Positions 1 to 8,657 of a stretch of 64,000 nucleotides of DNA are shown one piece after another. Position numbers and translations under genes: made by a program. The first letter of the stretch is position 1. Every line of letters begins with the position of its first letter. The notes beneath the pieces were generated by a model. The model had not been told where the DNA came from and searched no databases. It saw only the letters and a list, made by a program, of their open reading frames with translations. The DNA is taken from the NCBI RefSeq assembly GCF_025950085.1, contig NZ_JAPDDS010000005.1, forward strand, positions 186,001-250,000, given 5' to 3'. This DNA comes from Luteolibacter flavescens (GTDB lineage Bacteria > Verrucomicrobiota > Verrucomicrobiia > Verrucomicrobiales > Akkermansiaceae).

Positions 1-783
1 GACATCTTCGGCTCGATCTTCTACATGGCCCCGGAGCAGTTCGAGCGCGCGCCGATCGACTCGCGCTTGGACATGTATTCCATCGGCTGCGTCTATTATT
101 TCACGCTGACCGGGCAGAATCCTTTCCAAGGCGAGACCGCCCATCAGGTGATGGCCGCGCATTTGGAGCACCGCGTCATCCCGCTCGGCGAGGTCCGCCC
201 GGACATCCCGAAGTGGGCGGCAGACTGGGTGATGTGGCACATCAACCGCTACCCGGTGGAGCGCCCGGAAAATGCCCGCGAGAGCATGAAGAGCTTCATC
301 CAGCTCGATCAGCCGATCTCCCAGGCCATCGTCCAGCCGGTGGTGCCTGCCGGTCCGCCCGCCGCCCTGCGCCCGCGCATGGCCAGCGGTGCCCCGCAGC
401 GCCCGACCCCCGTGCCCACCGCCATGGTGGCCACCCAGGCGGTGAAGACGCACACCGCGCCGCAGCCGCTGGCCCCGCCGGATGGCGCGCCGCCCAGCCT
501 GCACTCTGGCGCGACGGATCCCGATCCTGAGCCCGAGCCGGAGGAAGTGCCCGCAGGCCCGCCTCCGCCGGATATCCCGCCGCCGCCCTCGCCCGTGGCG
601 GTCACCGGCCCGGTCACCACCGTGCGCCGCGCCCCCGGTGCCGGAGTGCCCGGCCCCACGATCCAGTTTTCCATGCCCGCGAAGAAAAAGGGCATGAGCG
701 AGGGCCAGCGGAACATGCTCGCCGTGCTCGGTGGCCTGCTGCTGCTGGTCATCATCTATTTCTTCGTGACCCAATTTTCCTAG
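1..783 (+). CDS. Ser/Thr protein kinase, C-terminal part (5' truncated by window)
   Basis: The reading frame is open from base 1, so only the last 260 residues are visible. They begin in the activation segment (GSIFYMAPEQF, the APE motif) and continue through the DMYSIGCVYYFTLTGQNPF region typical of PknB-like Hanks kinases. The ATP-binding lysine and the HRD/DFG motifs lie upstream of the window. After the kinase fold comes a proline-rich linker of roughly 120 residues, then a single hydrophobic segment at the extreme C-terminus (GGLLLLVIIYFFVTQF), so the protein is probably tail-anchored with the kinase in the cytoplasm and almost nothing outside. Substrates are unknown. The gene is followed within 50 bases by serS, and a pseudokinase gene lies three genes downstream. 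Confidence 0.9.
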   Translation, partial: DIFGSIFYMAPEQFERAPIDSRLDMYSIGCVYYFTLTGQNPFQGETAHQVMAAHLEHRVIPLGEVRPDIPKWAADWVMWHINRYPVERPENARESMKSFIQLDQPISQAIVQPVVPAGPPAALRPRMASGAPQRPTPVPTAMVATQAVKTHTAPQPLAPPDGAPPSLHSGATDPDPEPEPEEVPAGPPPPDIPPPPSPVAVTGPVTTVRRAPGAGVPGPTIQFSMPAKKKGMSEGQRNMLAVLGGLLLLVIIYFFVTQFS

Positions 784-830
784 CAGGGCGATGGACGGCG
801 GCCCGGTGATGCTCTAAGGCTCGCCGCGTC

Positions 831-2114
831 ATGCTCGATATCCGCGAGATCCGCGAAAACACCGATGCCGTCCGCGAACGCCTGAAGGCGCGCGGCGGCA
901 ACCACTGGACGCTCATCGACGAAGTGCTCGCCTGCGACGAATCCCGCCGCAAGGCCGAGACCGAGAAGCAACAGCTCCAGTCCGAGCGGAAGAGCACGTC
1001 CAAGCAGATCGGCATGCTGAAGGGCAAGGGCGAGGACACCTCGGCCATCGAGGCCGCCGTGCGCGAGATCAATGACAAGATCGCCGCCCTCGACACCGAG
1101 TCGGATGCCGCAGGCACCCGCCAGGCCGAGCTGCTGATGGAGATCCCGAATCTCCCGCACCCCGCGTGCCCGGTCGGCGAGGACGAGACGGCGAACCCCG
1201 TCGTCCGCACCTTTGGCGAGAAGCCGGAGATCCCCGGCGCGCAGGACCACCTCACGCTGGCCGAGGCGCTCGGCATCATCTCGCTCGATGATGCCACCCG
1301 CATCGCCGGATCCGGCTTCGCCGTCTATCGCGGCAAGGGCGCGAAGCTCGAGCGCGCGCTGATCAATTTCCTGCTCGATCTCCAGTCCGGCGAGCACGGC
1401 TACGAGGAGGTGAATGTCCCGCACGTCGTCCTGCGCGAGTGCATGGAAGGCACCGGCCAGCTCCCGAAATTCGAGGACGACATGTACGGCACGGACGCCG
1501 GTGAAGACGGCCGGAACCAGCTCTTCCTCGCGCCGACCGCCGAGGTGCCGGTGACGAATCTTTACCGCGACACGCTGCTCCACGAGAGCGACCTGCCGAA
1601 GCGCCTGTGCGCCTACACGCCGTGCTTCCGCCGCGAGGCCGGCAGCGCGGGCCGCGACAACCGCGGGATCATCCGCATGCACCAGTTCGACAAGGTGGAG
1701 CTGGTCCAGGTGGTCCATCCCGACCACGGGCTGGAGACGCTGGAGGCCCTGACCGGCCACGCGGAGGCCGTCTTGCAAAAGCTCGGCCTGCACTACCGCA
1801 CGATCGAGCTTTGCACCGGTGACCTCGGCGCGAATTCCGCGAAGACCTACGACATCGAGGTCTGGGCACCGGGTCACGGGAAGTACCTCGAGGTCTCGAG
1901 CTGCTCGTGGTTCGGCGATTTCCAGGCGCGCCGCATGAAGCTCCGCTTCAAGGACGGGGAGGGGAAGAACCGCTTCTGCCACACCTTGAATGGCTCCGGC
2001 ACCGCCCTGCCGCGCCTCTACGTGGCGCTCATGGAGCAGTACCAGCAGCCCGACGGCTCCATCAGGATCCCGGAGGCACTGGTGCCGTACTTCGGCGCGA
2101 CGGAGATACGGTGA
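831..2114 (+). CDS. serS: Serine--tRNA ligase
   Basis: Charges tRNA-Ser (and tRNA-Sec where present) with serine in the cytosol. The 427-residue length is normal for bacterial SerRS. The N-terminus (MLDIREIRENTDAVRERL) and the following charged region to about residue 105 form the tRNA-binding coiled-coil arm. The class II core carries motif 2 (FRREAGSAGRDNRGIIRMHQ, about residue 265) and motif 3 (TLNGSGTALPR, about residue 386), with the conserved FQARRM segment before motif 3. The ATG at 831 gives the canonical N-terminus. It sits 47 bases after the kinase gene and may be transcribed with it. Confidence 0.98.
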   Translation: MLDIREIRENTDAVRERLKARGGNHWTLIDEVLACDESRRKAETEKQQLQSERKSTSKQIGMLKGKGEDTSAIEAAVREINDKIAALDTESDAAGTRQAELLMEIPNLPHPACPVGEDETANPVVRTFGEKPEIPGAQDHLTLAEALGIISLDDATRIAGSGFAVYRGKGAKLERALINFLLDLQSGEHGYEEVNVPHVVLRECMEGTGQLPKFEDDMYGTDAGEDGRNQLFLAPTAEVPVTNLYRDTLLHESDLPKRLCAYTPCFRREAGSAGRDNRGIIRMHQFDKVELVQVVHPDHGLETLEALTGHAEAVLQKLGLHYRTIELCTGDLGANSAKTYDIEVWAPGHGKYLEVSSCSWFGDFQARRMKLRFKDGEGKNRFCHTLNGSGTALPRLYVALMEQYQQPDGSIRIPEALVPYFGATEIR

Positions 2115-2178
2115 TCTACGGCACGGGCCGCGAGGTCGCTGCTTGCCTCGCGGATTTCCGCCGCCTAGCGTACCGCAC

Positions 2179-3360
2179 ATGCCAAATCACCTGAGGTCTG
2201 ATCTTGTCTTCCGGCTTTCCTGCTGGGTGCTGGGCCTGGTCGCCTTTGCCCAGCTCCTCACGGCCGGGGTGGCGCTTGCCGTCCGCGTCGAGCGGGCGCA
2301 GGAGGTGAGGATCGTGGAGAAGGAAGTGCCGTCATCGATCATCACCATGGCACCGGCCGCGCCGCCTGCCATGGCCGTGGTGCCGCCGACGCCGAAGAAG
2401 GTGGTGGAACTTCCGCCGCTACCGGAGGCCACGGTGCTGCCCGCGCCACGCCCGCTCACCGTCCCGGCAATCGCCGATCCGGTGGTGGAGCGCCTGGTCA
2501 GCGAAGCCCGCAAGGCCCGCCTGGCCGATGACATGGGCGCCGCCATCACCAAGCTTGGCGAGGCCCGCTCCCAGGCACCGCAGGACCCGAATGTCCTCTA
2601 CGAGCTCGCCTTGGTTTATGAGGATATGGCAGCGGCCGATCCCTTGCACGCCGACCAAGCCGCGGATGCCTACCAGCAGATCCTCGCGCTCGGCACCACC
2701 GGCGCCGGCTCGCTCTATGCCTTGGCGGGAGAAAAACTCGCCGCCGGTATCTCGATGCCATCCGACCTGCGCGGCGAGATGGCCCTCGGTCGTGTACGGA
2801 TCTTCAAGGACGACGACCACGAGGAAGGCCAGCGGGTGGTTGTCACCGTGCCGGTGCATGCAGGTGCCGACGCGAAGATCGAAGAGGGAGACCTGGAAGT
2901 CCGGGTGCGCTTCTTCGACTCGGTCATGAAAGGCGGGAAGCGGGAGATCCTCGAGTCCGTGACCCAAGTGCCGAGCGACCGCATCGAATATCCTTCCATG
3001 CCCTTCGACTTCGCCACCGGCGAGGAGTTGATCCGTTTCCCCTACATCATCCCGAGCGACGATCTCCAGCAGACTCACCTTTTCGGAAAGCGCGAGTACT
3101 ACGGCCAGGTGGTGGAGCTGATCTACAAGGGCGAAGTGCTGGACTACCAGGCTTGGCCGCGGCACCTCTCGTCGCGCAGCGGATCCGCCCAGCAGCAGTC
3201 GCATCAGCAGCAGGGAAATCCTTGGGACCAGATGCCGGAATTCCTCAGCGAGGACATGATCTCCACCCCGGGTGTCTTGCCAGGCCGCCAGAATGAATTC
3301 CCGCCGGACATGCCTGCCGACCCGTATGCAGACCTGCCCATGCCCCCCCCCGACCGTTGA
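2179..3360 (+). CDS. Membrane-anchored TPR-like protein of unknown function
   Basis: A 393-residue protein starting at MPNHLRSDLVF. The open frame runs further upstream, but that part overlaps serS in another frame, so I chose the ATG at 2179. Residues about 12-34 are one hydrophobic anchor, followed by a proline/valine-rich stretch with PPTPKK- and PPLPE-type motifs. Around residues 105-190 there is a helical repeat segment (AITKLGEARSQAPQDPNVLY ... DAYQQILAL) that looks like one or two tetratricopeptide repeats. The C-terminal half has no recognised domain and ends in a proline/methionine-rich tail. The gene lies between serS and a pseudokinase-SUMF1 fusion, so a signalling scaffold role is possible, but that is inference from position only. 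Confidence 0.8.
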   Translation: MPNHLRSDLVFRLSCWVLGLVAFAQLLTAGVALAVRVERAQEVRIVEKEVPSSIITMAPAAPPAMAVVPPTPKKVVELPPLPEATVLPAPRPLTVPAIADPVVERLVSEARKARLADDMGAAITKLGEARSQAPQDPNVLYELALVYEDMAAADPLHADQAADAYQQILALGTTGAGSLYALAGEKLAAGISMPSDLRGEMALGRVRIFKDDDHEEGQRVVVTVPVHAGADAKIEEGDLEVRVRFFDSVMKGGKREILESVTQVPSDRIEYPSMPFDFATGEELIRFPYIIPSDDLQQTHLFGKREYYGQVVELIYKGEVLDYQAWPRHLSSRSGSAQQQSHQQQGNPWDQMPEFLSEDMISTPGVLPGRQNEFPPDMPADPYADLPMPPPDR

Positions 3361-3400
3361 TTTGGCCTGACCCGATCTGATCTGCTCTGACCTGATTTTC

Positions 3401-4882
3401 ATGGACGATTTCCGCCTCCGCGCCGGCACCACCATTGGCGACTACCGTCTCGACGAATTCCTCGCCGAAAGCCCGACCTCCCTCACGTGGCGGGCGGAGC
3501 AGCAGTCCATCCGCCGGCAGGTCGTGGTCATCGAGCTGAAGCCGACCGCACTCCATTCTCGGGATGCCTTCCTGGCAAATGTCCGCGCACAGGCGGCGGT
3601 GGATCATCCGCTGATCGGCTCGGTGTATGAGGCGATCAATCAGCCCGACTACTGCTTCGCCGCGCTTGAGCGCTTGCCCGGTTCGTCCCTGGCCGAGCGG
3701 CTGGCCTCGCGGCAGGCGATGAAGCCGGTGCAGGTCGCGCACATCCTGCGCCGCGTCTCCGAGGCCTCGCTCACTCTGGAGTCCGCCGGGACACCCACCG
3801 GCCCGATGCGGGCGTCGGACGTCTTTCTGGACAGCCACGGCGTCGTGCGCCTGGCAAATCTCGCCCGCGCCGGTGAGCGCGAGCCGGGGAGATCCGAGGG
3901 TGACATCACCACGCTGGGCCGCGAACTCGTCCCGCTGGTGGCGGATGGCCATCCGGGTGCTTCGCGGATGCAGACGCTGCTCGCGTGGATGCGCGGGGAG
4001 GGGCTGGACCGCTCGCTCACGTGGGCGGAGATCCGCTCGTATGCCGAGCAGATCGAGCAGCAGCTCGCGGAGGCTCCTGCCGCCGCTGCGCCGCCGACCT
4101 CCCGGGTGCAGGCGAAGAAGTCGCCGCTGCCGCTGATCCTCGGTGCGGCGGCTGTCGGTATTGTCGCCATCGTCGGGGTCTTCGCGCTGAAGGGCGGGGG
4201 AGATGGCAAGACGGCCAAGCCGCTGCCTTCGCCCGTCGTCATTCCCGAGGGCAGCCACCCGCTTCCCGATGGCGGGGAGTCGGCGCTGCCCGCCTTCGAG
4301 CTGGGCGCCCACGAGGTGACCATAGGCGAATATGAGTCCTTTTTGAAGGCGCTGGCGGCCCTGCCCCCGGAGCGCCAGAAGAACTACGACCCGGAAGGCC
4401 AGCCGCCGGGCAAGACCGGTCACGAGCCGGATGGCTGGGCCGACATGCTCGCCGCCATCAAGAGCGGTGGCCAGTGGCAGGGGCGGACGATCACCCGGGA
4501 CTGTCCGGTCGTGAATGTCGATTGGTGGGACGCCACGGCCTACTGCAATTGGAAGCTGGTGCATCTGCCCACCGAGGAACAGTGGTGGGCTGCCATGCGC
4601 CACCAGCTTCCCGAGCCTTCGTCGCTGCGCCCGGCAGGGTGGGGCGGCATTCATGAGATCCCGCCGACCGACCGCACGCCCGCCGGCTTGCTAGGCATGG
4701 CGGGCTCCGTCTCCGAGTGGACGCGGAGCCAATCGCTGAACCCCGCCAATCCTCTCGGAGAGAAAAATTGGGTGCTCATGGGCGGCTCCTTCCTCAAGCC
4801 CTCCTCCGGCGCGACCGCCCGCGAGTGGACCACCGACCGCTCCCTGAAGCGGCCCGACCTGGGATTCCGCGTGGTGGAGTGA
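3401..4882 (+). CDS. Pseudokinase / transmembrane / SUMF1-like fusion protein
   Basis: The first ~220 residues align by eye with a PknB-type kinase (GDYRLDEFLAES start, GSSLAERL, MRASDVFLDSHGVVRLANLA), but the catalytic positions are lost: the VAIK lysine position reads as isoleucine in VVVIELK, the HRDxKPxN loop reads TGPMRASD, and DFG reads ANL. One transmembrane segment follows (LPLILGAAAVGIVAIVGVFA, about residues 245-265). The outer part is a formylglycine-generating-enzyme (SUMF1) fold: ELGAHEVTIGEYESF, CPVVNVDWWDATAYCNWK, LPTEEQWW, a GGSF element and a terminal GFRVVE. The tail between GGSF and GFRVV lacks the catalytic cysteine pair, so this domain is probably a ligand-binding relative and not an FGE enzyme. 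The ATG at 3401 is 40 bases after the preceding stop. Confidence 0.85.
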   Translation: MDDFRLRAGTTIGDYRLDEFLAESPTSLTWRAEQQSIRRQVVVIELKPTALHSRDAFLANVRAQAAVDHPLIGSVYEAINQPDYCFAALERLPGSSLAERLASRQAMKPVQVAHILRRVSEASLTLESAGTPTGPMRASDVFLDSHGVVRLANLARAGEREPGRSEGDITTLGRELVPLVADGHPGASRMQTLLAWMRGEGLDRSLTWAEIRSYAEQIEQQLAEAPAAAAPPTSRVQAKKSPLPLILGAAAVGIVAIVGVFALKGGGDGKTAKPLPSPVVIPEGSHPLPDGGESALPAFELGAHEVTIGEYESFLKALAALPPERQKNYDPEGQPPGKTGHEPDGWADMLAAIKSGGQWQGRTITRDCPVVNVDWWDATAYCNWKLVHLPTEEQWWAAMRHQLPEPSSLRPAGWGGIHEIPPTDRTPAGLLGMAGSVSEWTRSQSLNPANPLGEKNWVLMGGSFLKPSSGATAREWTTDRSLKRPDLGFRVVE

Positions 4883-4916
4883 TCTATCACGCCAGCCTGC
4901 GCCTGCGCGCTGTTGA

Positions 4917-5033
4917 TTCGTAGCGGAGCGACTGCGTCGCTCCGGCGGGGTGCGGTCCGCCTCCAAAAATCAAGGTGGCGATCTCCAAGGAGACCCCGCC
5001 CAGCCTTGAAGCGCGCAGCGCTTCCGCTACGAA
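4917..5033. repeat. REP/BIME-like pair of hairpins
   Basis: A 117-base element bounded by an 11-base inverted repeat (ttcgtagcgga at 4917-4927, tccgctacgaa at 5023-5033). It contains two compact stem-loops: cggagcgac-tgc-gtcgctccg at 4924-4944 and gaagcgc-gca-gcgcttc at 5008-5024. It lies in the gap between two convergent genes, the usual place for REP-type elements. The core GTAGCG is shared with the hairpin array near 17.4 kb. Confidence 0.6.
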
Positions 5034-5083
5034 GCTGGATCGCGCTGGTTCGCGAGATCAGCGCAGCTTCGCGGCGTTGAGAT

Positions 5084-6013
5084 TCACCCCACCCACAGCT
5101 TCAGCACATACACCAGTGCCGGGGTGGTGATCAGGCTGATGAGCGTGCTGTAATAGACCGCCGAGGTGGCGAAGGAGATGTCGCCGCCGAATTCATGGGC
5201 GAGCAGCGCGGTATTCACCGCCGTGGGTGCCGCGGCGGCGAGGATCAGCGACGCGGAGACATCGCGCGAGAAGCCGAAGGCCGTCACCAGCAGGAAGGCC
5301 AGCGCCGGGGAAATGACCAGCCGCAGCAGGATGGCCGACCACAGCGGCGCGCGGAAGGGCGCGGGCTTCGTCTGCGACATCTGCACGCCCAGCGTGACCA
5401 GCGCGAAGCCGATCAGCCCTGCCTGGAGCAAGTCGAAGGGTTCCCACAGCCAGATCCACTCCTGCACCGGCACGCCTAGCCCGCGGCAGGCGAGCCCCGC
5501 GGCCATCGCGTAGAGCGTCGGCTGGCGCAGCATTTTCATCAGCGCCTTGCGGTGCGAGCCGGGACTCTCCCCGCGCGCCTGGGCGAGGAAGAGGCCGATC
5601 GTGTAGGTCGAGACATTCATCGTCGCCAGGATGAAGATCTGCACCTCCGCGGCGTAGTTGCCAAAGGCGAGCGTCACCAGCGGCAGCCCGTAGTTCCCGC
5701 AGTTGTAAAACATCGTCGCCAGCGAGAGCGCCTGCCGCTGCCGCGCGGGCATGCGGAAGAGGTGCCCCGCGATCGCGCTGCCGATGAACATCAGCGCGAT
5801 GGTTGAGAAGGTGAAGCCGACGATCCGCAGTGCCTCCGCGCCCCCCAGCTCCGCGCTGACCACCCGGCTGAAGATGAAGGCCGGGACCATCAGGTAGATG
5901 TTCAGCTTCACCAGGGTCTCCAGGTGTAGCTTGAATTTCCGGTCCATCAGCCAGCCCGCGCCCACGATCAGGAAGATCGGCCCGCAGACATCGAGTAGGA
6001 TCCGGAAGAACAC
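5084..6013 (-). CDS. AEC (auxin efflux carrier) family transporter
   Basis: A 309-residue integral membrane protein with about ten hydrophobic segments. The N-terminus (RILLDVCGPIFLIVGAGWLM) and the NIYLMVPAFIFSRVV segment are characteristic of the AEC/PIN-like family of secondary transporters, which export or import organic anions such as malate or malonate. The mid-protein MFYNCGNYGLPL segment matches the family's conserved N-x-G-x-P-L region. The length is typical. The start is GTG at 6013. The gene is divergent from the secreted beta-helix gene, sharing a 136-base intergenic region. The substrate cannot be read from sequence. Confidence 0.9.
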   Translation of the reverse strand: MFFRILLDVCGPIFLIVGAGWLMDRKFKLHLETLVKLNIYLMVPAFIFSRVVSAELGGAEALRIVGFTFSTIALMFIGSAIAGHLFRMPARQRQALSLATMFYNCGNYGLPLVTLAFGNYAAEVQIFILATMNVSTYTIGLFLAQARGESPGSHRKALMKMLRQPTLYAMAAGLACRGLGVPVQEWIWLWEPFDLLQAGLIGFALVTLGVQMSQTKPAPFRAPLWSAILLRLVISPALAFLLVTAFGFSRDVSASLILAAAAPTAVNTALLAHEFGGDISFATSAVYYSTLISLITTPALVYVLKLWVG

Positions 6014-6149
6014 GCGCGGCGATCAACGGGGCCGCGGGCCGCGATGTCAACCGGTGTCCGTCAGGGACTGTCCATCCGTGATCGCGTCATCCCGCTTCGG
6101 GATATGTGATCTTGTGGTGTGTTTAATAATCCGGCAGTTTTGATTCACC

Positions 6150-6908
6150 ATGAAGCTCCTACCCTTCCTCGCCGCAGTTTTCCTGATGGGCCTCTCGTCC
6201 ATCGCCTCCGCCCAAGCCACCCGCACCTGGGTCTCCGGTGTGGGTGACGATGCGAATCCCGGCAGCCGCACCGCGCCGTGCAAGACCTTCGCCGGAGCGA
6301 TCAGCAAGACCGCTGCGAAGGGCGTGATCAACGTGCTCGATCCCGGTGGCTTCGGCGGCGTGACCATCACCAAGGCCATCACCATCGATGGCGGTGGAGT
6401 GGAAGGCGGCATCCTCGTGAATGGCACCTTGGGCATCAATATCAATGCCGGTGAGCAAGACGTGGTGATCCTGCGCAACCTGCAGATCGAAGGCTTGGAA
6501 ACCGGCACCATCGGCGTGCGTATCCAGCGGGCCGGTGCCGTTTACTTCGAGAACTGCCGCATCAAGGGCTTCCAGAAGGGCGTCGCCGAGGCGACCACCG
6601 CCACCACCGGCACGCAGCTCTTCTTCCGCGACTGCCTGATCCACGAGTGCTCCGAGGAAGGCATCTCCCTGGCCCCGGCCACGGGTGCCGCCAGCGTCGC
6701 CATGATCGAGAATACCCGCATCGAAGGCTGCGGCACCGGCATCGCCGTCGCGGATCGCTCGCGCGCCGTGCTGAGCGACAGCACCGTGGCCTTCAACGTG
6801 GCCGACGGCCTGAAGAAGATCGGCAAGGGCGTCATCCAGTCCTTCAAGAACAACCGCATCGTCGGCAACACCCCGGACGGCAAGGCGACGAACCTGCCGC
6901 TGAAGTGA
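6150..6908 (+). CDS. Secreted right-handed beta-helix protein
   Basis: A 252-residue protein with a clear signal peptide (MKLLPFLAAVFLMGLSSIASAQA, cleavage after the A-x-A near residue 22). The mature part starts RTWVSGVGDDANPGS-TAPCKTFAGA, the entry motif seen in parallel beta-helix proteins related to pectate lyases and right-handed beta-helix (Beta_helix) families. Short strands then repeat (ITIDGGG, VVILRNLQIEG, VYFENCRIKG, LFFRDCLIHEC, AMIENTRIEGC). No catalytic signature of a polysaccharide lyase is visible, so a binding or structural role is as likely as an enzymatic one. A strong hairpin terminator follows 26 bases after the stop, so the gene is probably monocistronic. Confidence 0.8.
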   Translation: MKLLPFLAAVFLMGLSSIASAQATRTWVSGVGDDANPGSRTAPCKTFAGAISKTAAKGVINVLDPGGFGGVTITKAITIDGGGVEGGILVNGTLGININAGEQDVVILRNLQIEGLETGTIGVRIQRAGAVYFENCRIKGFQKGVAEATTATTGTQLFFRDCLIHECSEEGISLAPATGAASVAMIENTRIEGCGTGIAVADRSRAVLSDSTVAFNVADGLKKIGKGVIQSFKNNRIVGNTPDGKATNLPLK

Positions 6909-6934
6909 GCTGACAGGCGCACCTGCGTTTTCAC

Positions 6935-6966
6935 AAAGGGCGATCTCCGGATGGAGGTCGCCCTTT
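6935..6966 (+). terminator. Rho-independent-type terminator after the beta-helix gene
   Basis: The stem aaagggcgatctcc / ggaggtcgcccttt pairs 14 bases with one mismatch around a 4-base loop (ggat), and the descending arm ends in ttt. It begins 26 bases after the beta-helix stop codon. Confidence 0.75.
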
Positions 6967-7047
6967 CTCGTGCGGGTGATGCGGGGCCATGCCGGTCGCT
7001 ACAAGTTCCCGGGTTGACCGGCGGGGCGACCGGGGAAATCCTCGGGC

Positions 7048-8589
7048 GTGTCCCTTCCACCCAAACGCCAGTCCTGGATCACGCAAGGCGGTGCCGCACG
7101 ACAAGAGATGCGCAGCCGCGGAGCCGGTGCGGAAAAAGATATCTTCGACGATCTCGACGAGCCGCTGGACAGCGCTCCGGAAGCGGAGCCGGAAGACGGG
7201 GACGCTCTCTCAGCAGACACGGTCTGCGCGGAACTCGCGGAGCTGCTGGGTCCGGGCAAAGCCTCCATCCGCAGCGCGGATCTGGAGGAAAATGCCGCCG
7301 ACAAGTGGTACGCGCGGAATCTGCCGGACGTGGTCGTCTTCGCCGAGTCGGCGCAGGATGTCTCGAAGACGCTGAGATATGCGTCCCAGCGGAATATCCC
7401 GGTGACCACCCGCGGCGCGGGCATCGGCTATGTCGGCGGCTGCGTGCCGGTCGCCGGTGGCATCGTGCTCTCGGTCGCGCGGATGAACCGCATCGTGGAG
7501 ATCAATCCCGCCGATGGCGTGGCCGTGGTGCAGCCCGGCGTGATCACGGTGGCCCTGCAGAATGCCGCGCGTGCGGTGGGCTGGGACTATCCGCCCGACC
7601 CGGCGTCGCTGAAGGAGTGCTCGATCGGCGGAAACGTGGCGACGAATGCCGGCGGCCCGCGTTGCCTGAAGTACGGCGTTACTCGTAGTTACGTCCTCGG
7701 GCTGGAGGTGGTGCTGGCGGACGGCCGCGTGATGCGCTGCGGCGGCCGCGTCCACAAGAACAAGACGGGCTTCGACCTGTGCGGGCTTTTCACCGGCTCG
7801 GAGGGCATGCTCGGCGTGGTCACGGAGATCACCCTGCGCCTGATCCCGAAGCCCGCTTCGCGCGCGATGCTGGCGGCGGTCTTCGGCGACTTCCCCGCGG
7901 CGGCGGCTGCCGTGCAGGCCATCCTGAACCGCGGCCACCTGCCATCCGCGCTGGAGATCACCGATGGCTTCACGCTCGCCGCCGCTCGCAAGCGCCTCGG
8001 CGCGGACAAGCTGCCCGACGGCCAGGCGCACCTCATCGTGGAGATCGACGGGCGGCCGGCTGCGGTGAAGAGCGAGCTGAAGGAGCTGGAAACGCTGCTC
8101 TCCGAGGTGGGCGCGACCCGCATCGACCGCGCGACGAAGGAGGCGGAGTGCGAGGCGATCTGGCAACTGCGCCGCGAATTTTCTTACTCGCTGCGCGACA
8201 CCGGCCTGACCAAGCTGAACGAGGACATCGTGGTCCCGCGCTCGAAGCTGGTGGAGCTGGTCGATTTCGCCCGTCGCCTGGAGGAGGACACCGGTATCCC
8301 GGTCGCGTGCTTCGGCCATGCCGGGGACGGGAACATTCACACGAACCTGATGGTCGCGGGCTTCGAGGATCCCGCCACGCGGGAGAAGGCGGAGCACGCG
8401 CTCGACCTGCTCTTCGCCTGGGTGCTCGACCACGGCGGCGCCATCACCGGCGAGCACGGCGTGGGCCTCGCGAAGAAGCCGTGGATCCATCAGGCGCTCG
8501 GGGAGGTCGCCTTCGACGTCCACCTCGCGCTGAAGGACGCGCTCGATCCGCAGGGCATCCTGAATCCCGGCAAGTTCCTCGACGACTGA
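7048..8589 (+). CDS. FAD-binding oxidase, GlcD / D-lactate dehydrogenase type
   Basis: A 513-residue flavoprotein of the VAO/PCMH family that oxidises 2-hydroxy acids such as glycolate or D-lactate. Visible features are the FAD-binding PCMH domain (ITRGAGIGYVGGCVP-like GAG loop, PPDPASLKECSIGGNVATNAGGPRC with the typical G-G-N-x-x-x-N-A-G-G element) and the C-terminal FAD-oxidase domain with GHAGDGNIHTN near residue 425 and GEHGVGLAKKPW near 468. The start is uncertain. GTG at 7048 gives an acidic N-terminal extension of about 60 residues before the conserved domain, and an in-frame ATG lies at 7108. No glcE/glcF partners are present, so this is probably a stand-alone oxidase. Confidence 0.9.
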   Translation: MSLPPKRQSWITQGGAARQEMRSRGAGAEKDIFDDLDEPLDSAPEAEPEDGDALSADTVCAELAELLGPGKASIRSADLEENAADKWYARNLPDVVVFAESAQDVSKTLRYASQRNIPVTTRGAGIGYVGGCVPVAGGIVLSVARMNRIVEINPADGVAVVQPGVITVALQNAARAVGWDYPPDPASLKECSIGGNVATNAGGPRCLKYGVTRSYVLGLEVVLADGRVMRCGGRVHKNKTGFDLCGLFTGSEGMLGVVTEITLRLIPKPASRAMLAAVFGDFPAAAAAVQAILNRGHLPSALEITDGFTLAAARKRLGADKLPDGQAHLIVEIDGRPAAVKSELKELETLLSEVGATRIDRATKEAECEAIWQLRREFSYSLRDTGLTKLNEDIVVPRSKLVELVDFARRLEEDTGIPVACFGHAGDGNIHTNLMVAGFEDPATREKAEHALDLLFAWVLDHGGAITGEHGVGLAKKPWIHQALGEVAFDVHLALKDALDPQGILNPGKFLDD

Positions 8590-8657
8590 CCGCTCCCGCC
8601 AGTGCGATTCCCCGACAGGTGTCGCGTGATCCGCGCGTTGGATGATTCTTGGAAACG

